Of a stretch of DNA of 63,243 nucleotides, positions 8,725 through 16,600 are shown one piece after another. The stretch comes from Candidatus Saccharimonadota bacterium (GTDB lineage: Bacteria; Patescibacteriota; Saccharimonadia; Saccharimonadales; Saccharimonadaceae), in contig JAFWIK010000026.1 in assembly GCA_017514905.1 (NCBI GenBank), forward strand, positions 1 to 63,243, read 5' to 3'. The position numbers and the translations under genes were made by a program. A model generated the notes under the pieces. It made no database searches, was not told the origin of the DNA, and worked only from the letters and a program-made list of their open reading frames with translations. Position 1 is the first letter of the stretch. The number at the start of each line of letters is the position of its first letter.

Positions 8725-10168
8725 AATTGGGGTTTTGAAAAAAAATGCCATAAAAGCTGGCGTTTGGTATACAATTTCGAATTTCCTAGTTAAAGGTGTA
8801 ACCTTTCTAACGATGCCGATTTTTACTAGAATAATGAGCGAATATGATGTTGGTATGTTCTCCAACATTACTTCTTGGTTTAGTATATTGGCTATTGTTA
8901 CAACATTTGAGATATATTCGTCTGTTAATTTGGCACGGTTTGATTATAAAGAAAAGCTTGATGAATATATATCTTCATCCTTATTATTGGGCACGCTATT
9001 GACGCTGGTATTTTATGTAATAGTACTTATTTTTCATGGTGCATTTGAGTCTCTGTTTATGATGGACTTAAGAACGATTAATATTATTTTTATCTATTTG
9101 TTGTTTTATCCAGCAGTACAAATGTTTCAGATTAGAAATCAGATTAGATACAATTATCGTCCTGTGGTAATCGTATCAATCATCAGTGCGGTTGTTTCAT
9201 CTGTTTTTTCAATTTTACTGACATTATTTGCCAGTAATGCTTTGGAGGGGCGAATTTACGGTTACTTTATCCCACTTATTATCATTGCTATAGTGCTATA
9301 TATATATTTATTAAGGCAAGGTCATACTATTTCAAAAAAGTATTGGCGATATGCTTTAGCTATATCTTTTCCTCTTATTTGGCATTTGCTAGCTAGTTAT
9401 CTTTTAAACTCAGCTGACAAAATAATGATTACTGATTTGATTTCACCCGATGCTAACGCATTATACACTGTACCATATACCGCATCATTGGTTGTTTCTG
9501 TGCTGTGGGCATCAATGAATTCTGCATGGTCGCCTTGGGCATATGATAGAATGAAGCACGATGATTCAAGAGGACTACAAAAGGCAGTCCGTCCATATAT
9601 TTTCTTCTTCTTGACTGTTGTTTTTATTTTTATGCTTGTGGCTCCGGAAATACTTTATGTGATGGGCGGCGAAGTATATATGCAGGCGAAATATATAATG
9701 CCACCCGTAATGATAGCGTATATTTTTCAGTTTATTTATTCTTTGTATGTTAATATCGAATTTTATCATAAAAAACAGTTCTGGATTGCTATTGGGACTA
9801 TAATTGCCGCACTAACGAATGTTGGTTTAAATGCTATTTTTATACCGATGTTTGGATATGTAGCAGCAGCATATACAACTTTGGTTGGATATGCATTGTT
9901 ATTTTTAATTCATTTTATGTTTGTGAAGAAGATAAAGTGTACTTATTTATATAAGACAAGTTTCTTTGTGAAAGTAATATTATTATCTTTGTTGTTTGGT
10001 GGTGTTTGCCTATTCGCCTATTCATTGGATGTGTTGAGACATGCTATAATAGTTTTAATTGCTATAGTGGCTTTGGTATTAATTGTAAGAAATAGGGAAG
10101 CGACTAAACAATTAATTAAAACTCGTTCTTTTGGGAGTTTGAATAGAGTAAATAAAGGAAAGAAATAA
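8714..10168 (+). CDS. Oligosaccharide flippase (Wzx/MATE-like)
   Basis: Membrane transporter that would flip the lipid-linked repeat unit to the outer face. 484 residues with about 12-14 hydrophobic helices and the family start KNAIKAGVWYTISNFLVKG followed by TMPIFTRIMSEYDVGMFS. The start at 8714 (MTSKIGVL) is preferred over the in-frame 8636 codon because AGAGGCAG precedes it and the overlap with the sialyltransferase then shrinks to 11 bases. Confidence 0.88.
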   Translation: MTSKIGVLKKNAIKAGVWYTISNFLVKGVTFLTMPIFTRIMSEYDVGMFSNITSWFSILAIVTTFEIYSSVNLARFDYKEKLDEYISSSLLLGTLLTLVFYVIVLIFHGAFESLFMMDLRTINIIFIYLLFYPAVQMFQIRNQIRYNYRPVVIVSIISAVVSSVFSILLTLFASNALEGRIYGYFIPLIIIAIVLYIYLLRQGHTISKKYWRYALAISFPLIWHLLASYLLNSADKIMITDLISPDANALYTVPYTASLVVSVLWASMNSAWSPWAYDRMKHDDSRGLQKAVRPYIFFFLTVVFIFMLVAPEILYVMGGEVYMQAKYIMPPVMIAYIFQFIYSLYVNIEFYHKKQFWIAIGTIIAALTNVGLNAIFIPMFGYVAAAYTTLVGYALLFLIHFMFVKKIKCTYLYKTSFFVKVILLSLLFGGVCLFAYSLDVLRHAIIVLIAIVALVLIVRNREATKQLIKTRSFGSLNRVNKGKK

Positions 10169-10170
10169 CA

Positions 10171-11775
10171 ATGAGAATTCTCGCCGTTATACCGGCACGG
10201 GCTGGATCAAAAGGTATACCCAACAAGAATATTCGAATTATAAATGGTAGGCCAATGATTTATTATGTGATTTCTAATGGTCTGAAGTCGAAATTAATAA
10301 CTGATATAGTTGTGACTACTGATTCTCCAGAAGTTATTCAGATTGCTAAACAGATGGGAGTAAATTATAAAAAACGCAAGGCCGAATTATCCGGTGATAA
10401 TATCACTTTGGATGCCGTGGTGTTTGATGCAATACCTGAAGGAGAGGAGTATGACTATATAGTTACTTTGCAGACTACTTCGCCTACTTTGTCAGTAGAA
10501 ACTTTGGACAAGGCTATTGAATATACTATTTCAAATGGCTTAGATACTGTTATTTCGGCAGTCAACCATCCACATCTTTCTTGGAGGGAGCAGGACGGAA
10601 AAAAAGTGCCTAATTATAAGAAACGTTTGAATAGGCAATACTTGCCGCCATATTATCTTGAGGCTGGTGCGTTTGTGATTTCAAAAAGATCCGTTGTCAA
10701 ACCGGACAGTCGAATTGGCAAGAATCTTGATTTATTTGAAATATCCGATGACGAAGCGATAGATATAGATAATTTTGCTGATTTACAGCATGCAGCAGAT
10801 ATTTTAGCTAGGAAGAAAATAGCGATTTATGTTAATGGTAATAATAAACGTGGAATGGGGCATATATACAGAGCGTTAGAAATTGCAGATGAATTGTATT
10901 GTAAACCGGATATTATTTTTGATAAGAACCAAACTGATAAAAAATCGTTCGGGCGTACAACGCATAATTTGATACCGGTAGATGGAATAGGCGAGCTGTA
11001 TGAAAAATGCAAAAAGCAGCAATACAATTTGTTTATAAATGACATTTTGGCTACCAACAAGAAATACATGAATGGCCTAAGGGCTTCATTGCCGGGAGGA
11101 GCGAAGATTATTAATTTTGAAGATGATGGCGAAGGGAACAGTGAAGCGGATTTGGTTTTTAATGCATTATATAACGAGTCGAGCTCATCGAAGATAAAAT
11201 GTGGTGCTAAATATTACATTTGTGCAAAAACTTTTTTGATGTATAATCCAATAGCTATTTCTTCTAAAGTTAAAGATGTTTTAATTGCTTTTGGTGGTGC
11301 TGACCCTCAAAACTATACAGACAGATTGTTGAGAATAATTTCCAAACAAGAATACAAGAATTGCCATTTTAAGGTGGTACTTGGTCGTGCAAAAAAGAAT
11401 GTTAAATCTTTGTTAAAATATAACAATTGTGAAAATATAGATGTTTTGCATGATGTAAAAAATATGCCGGAACTAATAAGCACAACCGATATGGCGATAA
11501 CATCTCGTGGGCGTACGGGATATGAGCTTGCGCTATTAGGTGTGCCTACAATTGCTATGGCGCAGAATGCTAGAGAAGAAAAACACGGTTTTGTGAATGA
11601 CGATAATGGCTTTTCTTATATTGGACTAAACCCTAGCGATGAAGTGATTGAGGGTAATTTGCGAACGTACCTTAATTTGTCTCAAGAATCGAGACAAGAA
11701 TTACAGGATTTACTTTTGCAACACGATTTGAGAAATGGTCGAAAACACGTGATGAGTTTAATAAATAGCTTATAA
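10171..11775 (+). CDS. Fused CMP-nonulosonate cytidylyltransferase and PseG-like UDP-sugar hydrolase
   Basis: A 534-residue two-domain protein. Residues 1-~215 are a NeuA/PseF cytidylyltransferase: ILAVIPARAGSKGIPNKN nucleotide-binding loop, then VTLQTTSPTLS and an acidic ISDDEAIDIDN end. Residues ~217-534 form a GT-B/MurG-like domain of the PseG/SpsG type: IYVNGNNKRGMGHIYRALEI with the catalytic-loop GMGH, then IAFGGADPQNYTDRLL and SRGRTGYELALLGVP. PseG removes UDP from a 2,4-diacetamido-trideoxyhexose before condensation with pyruvate, so the fusion joins a pre-synthase and a post-synthase step. It precedes the neuB-type synthase. A pseudaminic/legionaminic-like product is more likely than plain Neu5Ac, but that is inference. 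Confidence 0.85.
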   Translation: MRILAVIPARAGSKGIPNKNIRIINGRPMIYYVISNGLKSKLITDIVVTTDSPEVIQIAKQMGVNYKKRKAELSGDNITLDAVVFDAIPEGEEYDYIVTLQTTSPTLSVETLDKAIEYTISNGLDTVISAVNHPHLSWREQDGKKVPNYKKRLNRQYLPPYYLEAGAFVISKRSVVKPDSRIGKNLDLFEISDDEAIDIDNFADLQHAADILARKKIAIYVNGNNKRGMGHIYRALEIADELYCKPDIIFDKNQTDKKSFGRTTHNLIPVDGIGELYEKCKKQQYNLFINDILATNKKYMNGLRASLPGGAKIINFEDDGEGNSEADLVFNALYNESSSSKIKCGAKYYICAKTFLMYNPIAISSKVKDVLIAFGGADPQNYTDRLLRIISKQEYKNCHFKVVLGRAKKNVKSLLKYNNCENIDVLHDVKNMPELISTTDMAITSRGRTGYELALLGVPTIAMAQNAREEKHGFVNDDNGFSYIGLNPSDEVIEGNLRTYLNLSQESRQELQDLLLQHDLRNGRKHVMSLINSL

Positions 11776-11795
11776 TAAATGGAAGGAAGTGTAAT

Positions 11796-12839
11796 ATGAA
11801 AAAGACAAAACCATATGTGATTGCAGAAATAGGAGTTAATTTTTATGATACGGCGAAGGAGCTCAATATTACACCACTTGAAGCCGCAAAATTGTATATA
11901 GAAAAAGTTGCAGAAGCGGGAATTGATTGTGCGAAATTTCAATCATATAAGGCAAATACAATTGTCTCGAAGAATTCGCCGGCATATTGGGATACGAAAA
12001 AAGAGCCCACAAAGACGCAATATGAATTATTTTTAAAATATGATTACTTTGGCGAAAAAGAATATAAGATACTCAGTGATTATGCCCATTCACTAGGTAT
12101 AGATTTTACATCTACGCCATTTGATTATGCTTCGGCGGATTATTTATATGATATGGTCGATTTTTATAAAATTTCCTCTTCTGATTTATCTAATTTGCCA
12201 TTTATCCGATATATTGGTGCTAAAGGTAAGCCGGTGGTATTATCTGTGGGCGCAGCCTATTTATCGGAAGTAGATGAAGGTATTCGTGCATTAAAAGAAT
12301 CTGGTTGTAAAGACATTACTATTTTGCATTGCGTGTTGTCGTATCCTACCGATCCAAAAAATGCTAATTTGCGTATAATTGAAACACTCAAAAATGATTT
12401 CCCGGATGTAAAAGTTGGTTTTAGTGATCATGTTGCTCCAGATTCTACTATGATGACTTTAGCTACGGCATATTTACTTGGTGCTGAAGTAATTGAAAAA
12501 CACTTTACGTTAAATAAGAAATTAGCCGGCAATGATCATTATCATGCTGGTGACCCAGAAGATTTTAAGAAAGCAATTACTAACTTCCGTTGGATAGATA
12601 AGATTTTAGGTTCGCCTGAAAAAACTGTGTTGAAGTGCGAGGAAATACCACGACGCGAAGCGAGGCGTTCGTTGGTCTTGACGCGTGACATGAAAGCCGG
12701 TGAAATAATTAAGGCAGAGGATTTAATGCCCAAAAGACCAGGGACTGGTATATCACCACGGTTCACTGATATTGTAATTGGGCGTTCGCTAAAAACCGAT
12801 CTTAAGGAAGATACTATTTTAACCTGGAAAGACGTTTAG
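11796..12839 (+). CDS. NeuB/PseI-type nonulosonic acid synthase
   Basis: Condenses phosphoenolpyruvate with a 6-carbon amino sugar to make a sialic-acid-like nonulosonate. The 347 aa contain the NeuB TIM barrel (YVIAEIGVNF; IDCAKFQSYKANTIV; DFTSTPFDYAS; YKISSSDLSNLPFI; VGFSDHVAPD; EVIEKHFTLNK) and a C-terminal SAF/antifreeze-like domain from about residue 285 (RRSLVLTRDMKAGEIIKAEDL; RPGTGISP). GGAAGGAAG precedes the ATG. Last gene of the operon. No UDP-sugar epimerase/dehydratase (NeuC, PseB, PseC, PseH) is present in the window, so the substrate must come from elsewhere in the genome or from the host. Confidence 0.92.
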   Translation: MKKTKPYVIAEIGVNFYDTAKELNITPLEAAKLYIEKVAEAGIDCAKFQSYKANTIVSKNSPAYWDTKKEPTKTQYELFLKYDYFGEKEYKILSDYAHSLGIDFTSTPFDYASADYLYDMVDFYKISSSDLSNLPFIRYIGAKGKPVVLSVGAAYLSEVDEGIRALKESGCKDITILHCVLSYPTDPKNANLRIIETLKNDFPDVKVGFSDHVAPDSTMMTLATAYLLGAEVIEKHFTLNKKLAGNDHYHAGDPEDFKKAITNFRWIDKILGSPEKTVLKCEEIPRREARRSLVLTRDMKAGEIIKAEDLMPKRPGTGISPRFTDIVIGRSLKTDLKEDTILTWKDV

Positions 12840-12882
12840 CTTTACGTTGTCAACAGTTAGTTAAATGTTAGAGAGAATGTTT

Positions 12883-13452
12883 TTATATATTATAGTATGG
12901 TGGGCCAATTTGTGGCGGATCGTATGATGGATCTAGCTTGCGAGCTTCAGAATCGCAAACGTATTTTACTTGGCCTTTGCTGTTAGTGCATTTATTATCG
13001 TTGTATGGATTTCTATCAAATGAGGTTGCGTCGGTACAGTGCCAGATGATTTTAGTGCCTTTTGCGATTACTTTTGTGATTGGTTTTTTTGTGGTTTCTT
13101 TACTAATTTGTTTGCGAGAGGTTTCTTTGCCATCTTCATACGTTACTTCGTATGTATATGTAATAATGCCGTCTGCGCCTTCGGTTGTGATTTTTGTTTT
13201 GCCATATTCTAGTGAATTATCTTCTACGGTTTTGACGTCATGGGAGATAGGTTCTGTGACGGTTTCGGTCTTCGTCTCGATTTTTGGGCTTTCTGATTCG
13301 GCCGTTTCTGTGACGGGCATATTATCATTAGAGGGCTTGTCGGAATTATTGCTGCTGTTTGTACTAGTAATGATTCCTATTACTGCAAAGGCGGCTGCAA
13401 CAAGAAGTAAGATTGATGAGATACGATCGAGTAGACTGGTTGACTTGTTCAT
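12883..13452 (-). CDS. Membrane-anchored G5-domain protein
   Basis: Secreted or surface-anchored protein of 189 aa: an uncleaved N-terminal membrane helix (about ILLLVAAAFAVIGIITS), a Ser/Asn/Glu-rich linker, and a G5-like beta domain (SLEYGKTKITTEGADGIITY ... KPITKVIAKGTK), then a cysteine-containing tail (WHCTDATSF, DNKCTN, KYVCDSEA). G5 domains are often linked to wall polysaccharide or N-acetylglucosamine binding. The start at 13452 is chosen over 13464 because GGAG lies 7 nt ahead of it. The gene points against the glycan operon. A second G5 gene lies 1.4 kb away. Confidence 0.75.
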   Translation of the reverse strand: MNKSTSLLDRISSILLLVAAAFAVIGIITSTNSSNNSDKPSNDNMPVTETAESESPKIETKTETVTEPISHDVKTVEDNSLEYGKTKITTEGADGIITYTYEVTYEDGKETSRKQISKETTKKPITKVIAKGTKIIWHCTDATSFDRNPYNDNKCTNSKGQVKYVCDSEARKLDPSYDPPQIGPPYYNI

Positions 13453-13477
13453 TTTTTGCTCCATTTATTATATATTT

Positions 13478-13511
13478 ATTATAGCATATTTTTTGTATTA
13501 TTGCAATAATA
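13478..13511 (-). promoter_or_regulatory. Promoter of the G5 gene with overlapping palindromic operator
   Basis: On the minus strand TTGCAA (13506-13501), a 17-nt spacer and TATAAT (13483-13478, preceded by TGC). A perfect 16-bp palindrome, TATTATTGCAATAATA at 13496-13511, covers the -35 box, a typical place for a repressor operator. Confidence 0.65.
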
Positions 13512-13616
13512 TGTTTTAACATAAATGAGACGATTTCTTGTTGTCGTTTGGCAGATTTTTGGTGCAGATTATTGGTGGGGGTTGAAGATTTGATGGGGAT
13601 GTGATAGGGTGATTGA

Positions 13617-14033
13617 ATGAAAATTATTGAGAGGAAAATGGTTTCTAGAAATAAGTATGGCAGAGTTATTTTTAATAACCAGGATTTGGAGGCACATGAA
13701 AAAAAGACAGTGTTTTATTTGTCTAGATTTGGTTTTGATGTAGAGACGCTTACTCCATCAAACGTTCCTAAAAGCAAAAATCCTGATTTGTTAATGTTGG
13801 GTACAATGTGGGAAATGAAGGGACCACGAGTATATAATGAAGCAACGATTCAAACTAAATTTCGTAAAGCATTAAAACAGTCGGGCGGTAGAGCCGTGTT
13901 TGATCTTAGAAATTTAAGAGATAATAGCGATAAAACTGAAAAATACATAATGAGATTATTTAGATTAACCAGAGGTATGAAGCGAATAATAATTATCAGA
14001 AAAAGTGGTCGGCTACTTGACATTTTTAAATAA
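13617..14033 (+). CDS. PD-(D/E)XK nuclease-like protein (CdiA C-terminal toxin type)
   Basis: Small basic protein of 138 aa. The order of an early Glu (E25), a beta-strand region RFGFDVETL, then NPDLLMLGTMWEMKGP (Asp57, Glu66, Lys68) matches the core of the PD-(D/E)XK nuclease fold and resembles the tRNA-nuclease domain found at the C-terminus of CdiA-like contact-dependent toxins and in mobile-element proteins. Here it stands alone, with no signal peptide and no obvious immunity gene beside it. Its start has only a weak GGGTGA site. It is A+T-rich. The nuclease assignment is from motif spacing; the target is unknown. Confidence 0.6.
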   Translation: MKIIERKMVSRNKYGRVIFNNQDLEAHEKKTVFYLSRFGFDVETLTPSNVPKSKNPDLLMLGTMWEMKGPRVYNEATIQTKFRKALKQSGGRAVFDLRNLRDNSDKTEKYIMRLFRLTRGMKRIIIIRKSGRLLDIFK

Positions 14034-14054
14034 ATAAGATAGCATTATAGCTAA

Positions 14055-14106
14055 TGAGGGCGACTTAGTTCTGAATTGAACTAGGCCAAGCCCTCATCTT
14101 TTTTTT
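14055..14106 (+). terminator. Rho-independent terminator
   Basis: TGAGGGC and GCCCTCA close a long stem with an inner TTAGTTC/GAACTAG helix, followed by TCTTTTTTTT. Confidence 0.85.
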
Positions 14107-14171
14107 GGTGATGATAAAAACGTATTTTGCCTAATAGGTGGTCATTAAGACTATTGAGCGGAGTAGTCTAG

Positions 14172-14831
14172 CTATAGCCATTGGCTGACGCCGCCGTGAT
14201 GTGAACAGGCGCCACGACCAGTGGCAGAGCTGCGCCAACCGTCTCTACAGATAGCACCGGTGCGATAACCGCTAGATTGAGGAGCTCTAGTAGTAGTTCT
14301 AGGAGCGTAAGTAGTGGTCCTAGGTGCAGTATATGTATACTCAGTCCAATGCGCGGTAGTGCCAGGATATTTGTCGTACCAACAGTTGAACTTTTTCTTG
14401 TCGGCGTTACATTCTTTGAGAGCCTTGTCTTTTTGAGCGGTCCATTTGATCTTTTTCTCGCATTCGTCGCGATCGTTGACATTGTCGAATTCTTTGCCGT
14501 TACTACACTTGTAGTATTTTTTCGTGCCTTCGACGACGATTTTGTTTTTGGCAGGCGTGACGGTCTTTTCGGATTTGACAGATCGATTGACTTCTTTATC
14601 GTGTCTATAAGTGACGGCATACGTGACTTTCTTGGTACCATCTTTGCCCTCTTGGTTGACCTTGGTAGTGCCTTCGCGCATGGTGTTATCATAGATGGTT
14701 TCGACGGTGTATTTGACCGGCTCTTCGACTTCTTCGTCCTTGGTGACAGTGGAATTTGCCTCTGAAATACCAAAAATCGCCATAGCACCGAGCACGGCTG
14801 AAGCAACGAATTTTGTCCCAAAACTAATCAT
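14172..14831 (-). CDS. Secreted G5-like protein with C-terminal DUF3761-type motif
   Basis: 219 aa with an N-terminal signal peptide (FVASAVLGAMAIFGISEA), a G5-like beta domain (residues ~38-105, REGTTKVNQEGKDGTKKV), a lysine/cysteine-rich middle (KYYKCSNGKEF, KKFNCWYDKYPG), a Thr/Arg/Pro repeat linker, and a C-terminal block ICRDGWRSSATGRGACSHHG then GVSQWL that matches the DUF3761 pattern (C-x-DG...ACS-x-HGGV). Probably surface-located. The promoter places the transcription start at the ATG. The paired G5 genes beside the polysaccharide genes suggest interaction with cell-wall glycan. Confidence 0.78.
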   Translation of the reverse strand: MISFGTKFVASAVLGAMAIFGISEANSTVTKDEEVEEPVKYTVETIYDNTMREGTTKVNQEGKDGTKKVTYAVTYRHDKEVNRSVKSEKTVTPAKNKIVVEGTKKYYKCSNGKEFDNVNDRDECEKKIKWTAQKDKALKECNADKKKFNCWYDKYPGTTAHWTEYTYTAPRTTTYAPRTTTRAPQSSGYRTGAICRDGWRSSATGRGACSHHGGVSQWL

Positions 14832-14837
14832 GCTTTG

Positions 14838-14866
14838 ATTATAGCATATTTTGTGAATATAGTCAA
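14838..14866 (-). promoter_or_regulatory. Promoter with leaderless start
   Basis: Minus strand: TTGACT (14866-14861), 17-nt spacer, TATAAT (14843-14838), then six bases and the ATG at 14831. Confidence 0.85.
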
Positions 14867-14960
14867 GTATAGACGATTTTTACAGATTTTTGAAAGATTT
14901 TCTAGTTTCTTTGATTATACTGAATAGACTCCCTTTAGATTTGGATTACATAAGTTTAGT

Positions 14961-14989
14961 TTGACAAACATTTACTAACTCAGTAAAAT
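14961..14989 (+). promoter_or_regulatory. Promoter of the LCP gene
   Basis: TTGACA at 14961-14966, 17-nt spacer, TAAAAT at 14984-14989. Transcription would begin near 14996, which leaves too short a leader for the GTG at 15005 and supports the ATG at 15044 with its GGAGA site. Confidence 0.85.
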
Positions 14990-15043
14990 GGAATAAGGTG
15001 GCCGGTGGGCGCTTGGAGTATTAATTTTGACGATTGGAGAATA

Positions 15044-16540
15044 ATGGAAAATCACGAAGAAGAACATCATCATCACCATCACTCAAGTCATAATAAAAGC
15101 ACTGGAGCTAAGATTTGGCGGTGGGCAGAAATACTCCTTACTGCAGTGCAGGGGATTGTGTCGCTGCTTCTCATTATTTCATTAATCAACACTGGTATTG
15201 TGGCGGTGTGGCTGATGATAATTTTGATAATTTTGCTGGCGGGGCTTCTGGCTCTCAATATTTGGATGCTTTTTATCAAAAAACACTCCTCGAAGGCGAT
15301 GAAGATCATTTGCCCGATTATTGCGGCGCTGATTGTGATTGGCGGAATTTTTGCTTTGCGCTATACGGACGCGTTCAATAGCTTTTTAAACAAAATTACT
15401 AAGCTGAATGCAGAGACCAAAGGCTATAGTGTAGTCGTAATGGATGAAAGTGAGATTAATGACCTGCAGGAGCTGTCTGGCAAAAGCATGGGATTTCTAA
15501 AAATTGATGAGCAGTCCGCGAAGGCAGAGCAGTATTTGCAAAACAAAGTGCAATTTGAAGCGGATTATTACGATGATTTAGATACTATGATGAGTGCGCT
15601 GAGTAAAAATATCACAGATGCGGTGGTGCTAGAGACGGATCGGCTGGAGATGCTAAAGGAAGAAGTCGAGGAAGAAATGGCCAAAACGCGCGTAATTTAT
15701 ACTTTTGAGATCGAAATTGATCAGGAACTTGAGGCTTCGGCGAAGGAAGTCACGAAGGATCCATTTATTACTTATATTTCTGGGAGTGATTCGCGGACCG
15801 GTATTAAAACGACGGCGCGGTCTGATGTGAATATCCTGGCGGTGGTAAATCCGAAACAGGGCAAGATCCTCCTAGTTTCGATTCCGCGCGATACTTACGT
15901 GCAGCTACATAATACGACTGGGCTTAAAGATAAGCTGACGCACGCCGGAGTGTATGGTATCGATATGAGCAAAAAGACGATTGAAGATTTCCTTGATACA
16001 AAGATTGACCATACTCTGAAGGTGAGTTTTGATACGGTGGTCAAAGTAGTGGACCAGCTGGACGGCATCGACATCACTTCAGACCAGGCGATGACGCTAA
16101 AAACCAATGGTAAAACTTGTGAGTTTATCGAGGGGACGCAGCATGTAGACGGGGATTGTGCGCTGAGGTTTGCTCGTGAGCGCAAGAAATACAAGACCGG
16201 TGATCGGCATCGGGGCGAAAACCAACAGCAGGTGATTACTAGCATCATTAACCGTTTGTCGGGTTCAAAGGATTACGTGCTGAAGCTACCGACCATTCTA
16301 GACATTGCGGCAGATTCGTTTGAAACATCGCTGAGCCGTGACGATATTACCTCGTTTATTCGGATGCAACTAGCAGATTCGATTGATTGGCAAGTAGAAT
16401 CGATTGCAGTGGATGGTACCGGTACGATGGAGCCGACTTATAGCATGGGCGCCAACCGTCCGCTTTACGTGATGATCCCATCGGAAGATTCGGTGAAAAA
16501 TGCCAAAGAAAAAATCGATGAATATTTACAGTCAGAATAG
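15044..16540 (+). CDS. LytR-CpsA-Psr family glycopolymer ligase
   Basis: LCP proteins attach lipid-linked polysaccharides to peptidoglycan outside the cell. This 498-aa protein has a cytoplasmic N-terminus with a natural His tract (residues 8-13), three hydrophobic helices (~25-110), an extracellular accessory domain as in pneumococcal CpsA (YSVVVMDESEINDLQELSGK onward), and the LCP domain from ~265 (VNILAVVNPKQGKILLVSIP; RDTYVQL; LRFARERKKYKTGDRHRGEN with the Arg residues that hold the pyrophosphate). I chose the ATG at 15044 over the GTG at 15005 because GGAGA precedes it and the promoter is very close to the GTG. It probably anchors the product of the glycan operon. Confidence 0.92.
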   Translation: MENHEEEHHHHHHSSHNKSTGAKIWRWAEILLTAVQGIVSLLLIISLINTGIVAVWLMIILIILLAGLLALNIWMLFIKKHSSKAMKIICPIIAALIVIGGIFALRYTDAFNSFLNKITKLNAETKGYSVVVMDESEINDLQELSGKSMGFLKIDEQSAKAEQYLQNKVQFEADYYDDLDTMMSALSKNITDAVVLETDRLEMLKEEVEEEMAKTRVIYTFEIEIDQELEASAKEVTKDPFITYISGSDSRTGIKTTARSDVNILAVVNPKQGKILLVSIPRDTYVQLHNTTGLKDKLTHAGVYGIDMSKKTIEDFLDTKIDHTLKVSFDTVVKVVDQLDGIDITSDQAMTLKTNGKTCEFIEGTQHVDGDCALRFARERKKYKTGDRHRGENQQQVITSIINRLSGSKDYVLKLPTILDIAADSFETSLSRDDITSFIRMQLADSIDWQVESIAVDGTGTMEPTYSMGANRPLYVMIPSEDSVKNAKEKIDEYLQSE

Positions 16541-16552
16541 TTTGATTTTTAG

Positions 16553-16580
16553 TTTACAATTTTTGGGCTTATGCTATAAT
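16553..16580 (+). promoter_or_regulatory. Promoter of the BY-kinase/phosphatase pair
   Basis: TTTACA at 16553-16558, 16-nt spacer, TGC-TATAAT ending at 16580. AAAAGGAG follows as ribosome-binding site. Confidence 0.85.
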
Positions 16581-16600
16581 AGAGGAAAAGGAGTTATTGA

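Noticed and set aside
15005-15043. GTG start of the LCP protein at 15005
   Set aside because: It lies only ~9 bases after the predicted transcription start and has no ribosome-binding site, while GGAGA precedes the ATG at 15044.
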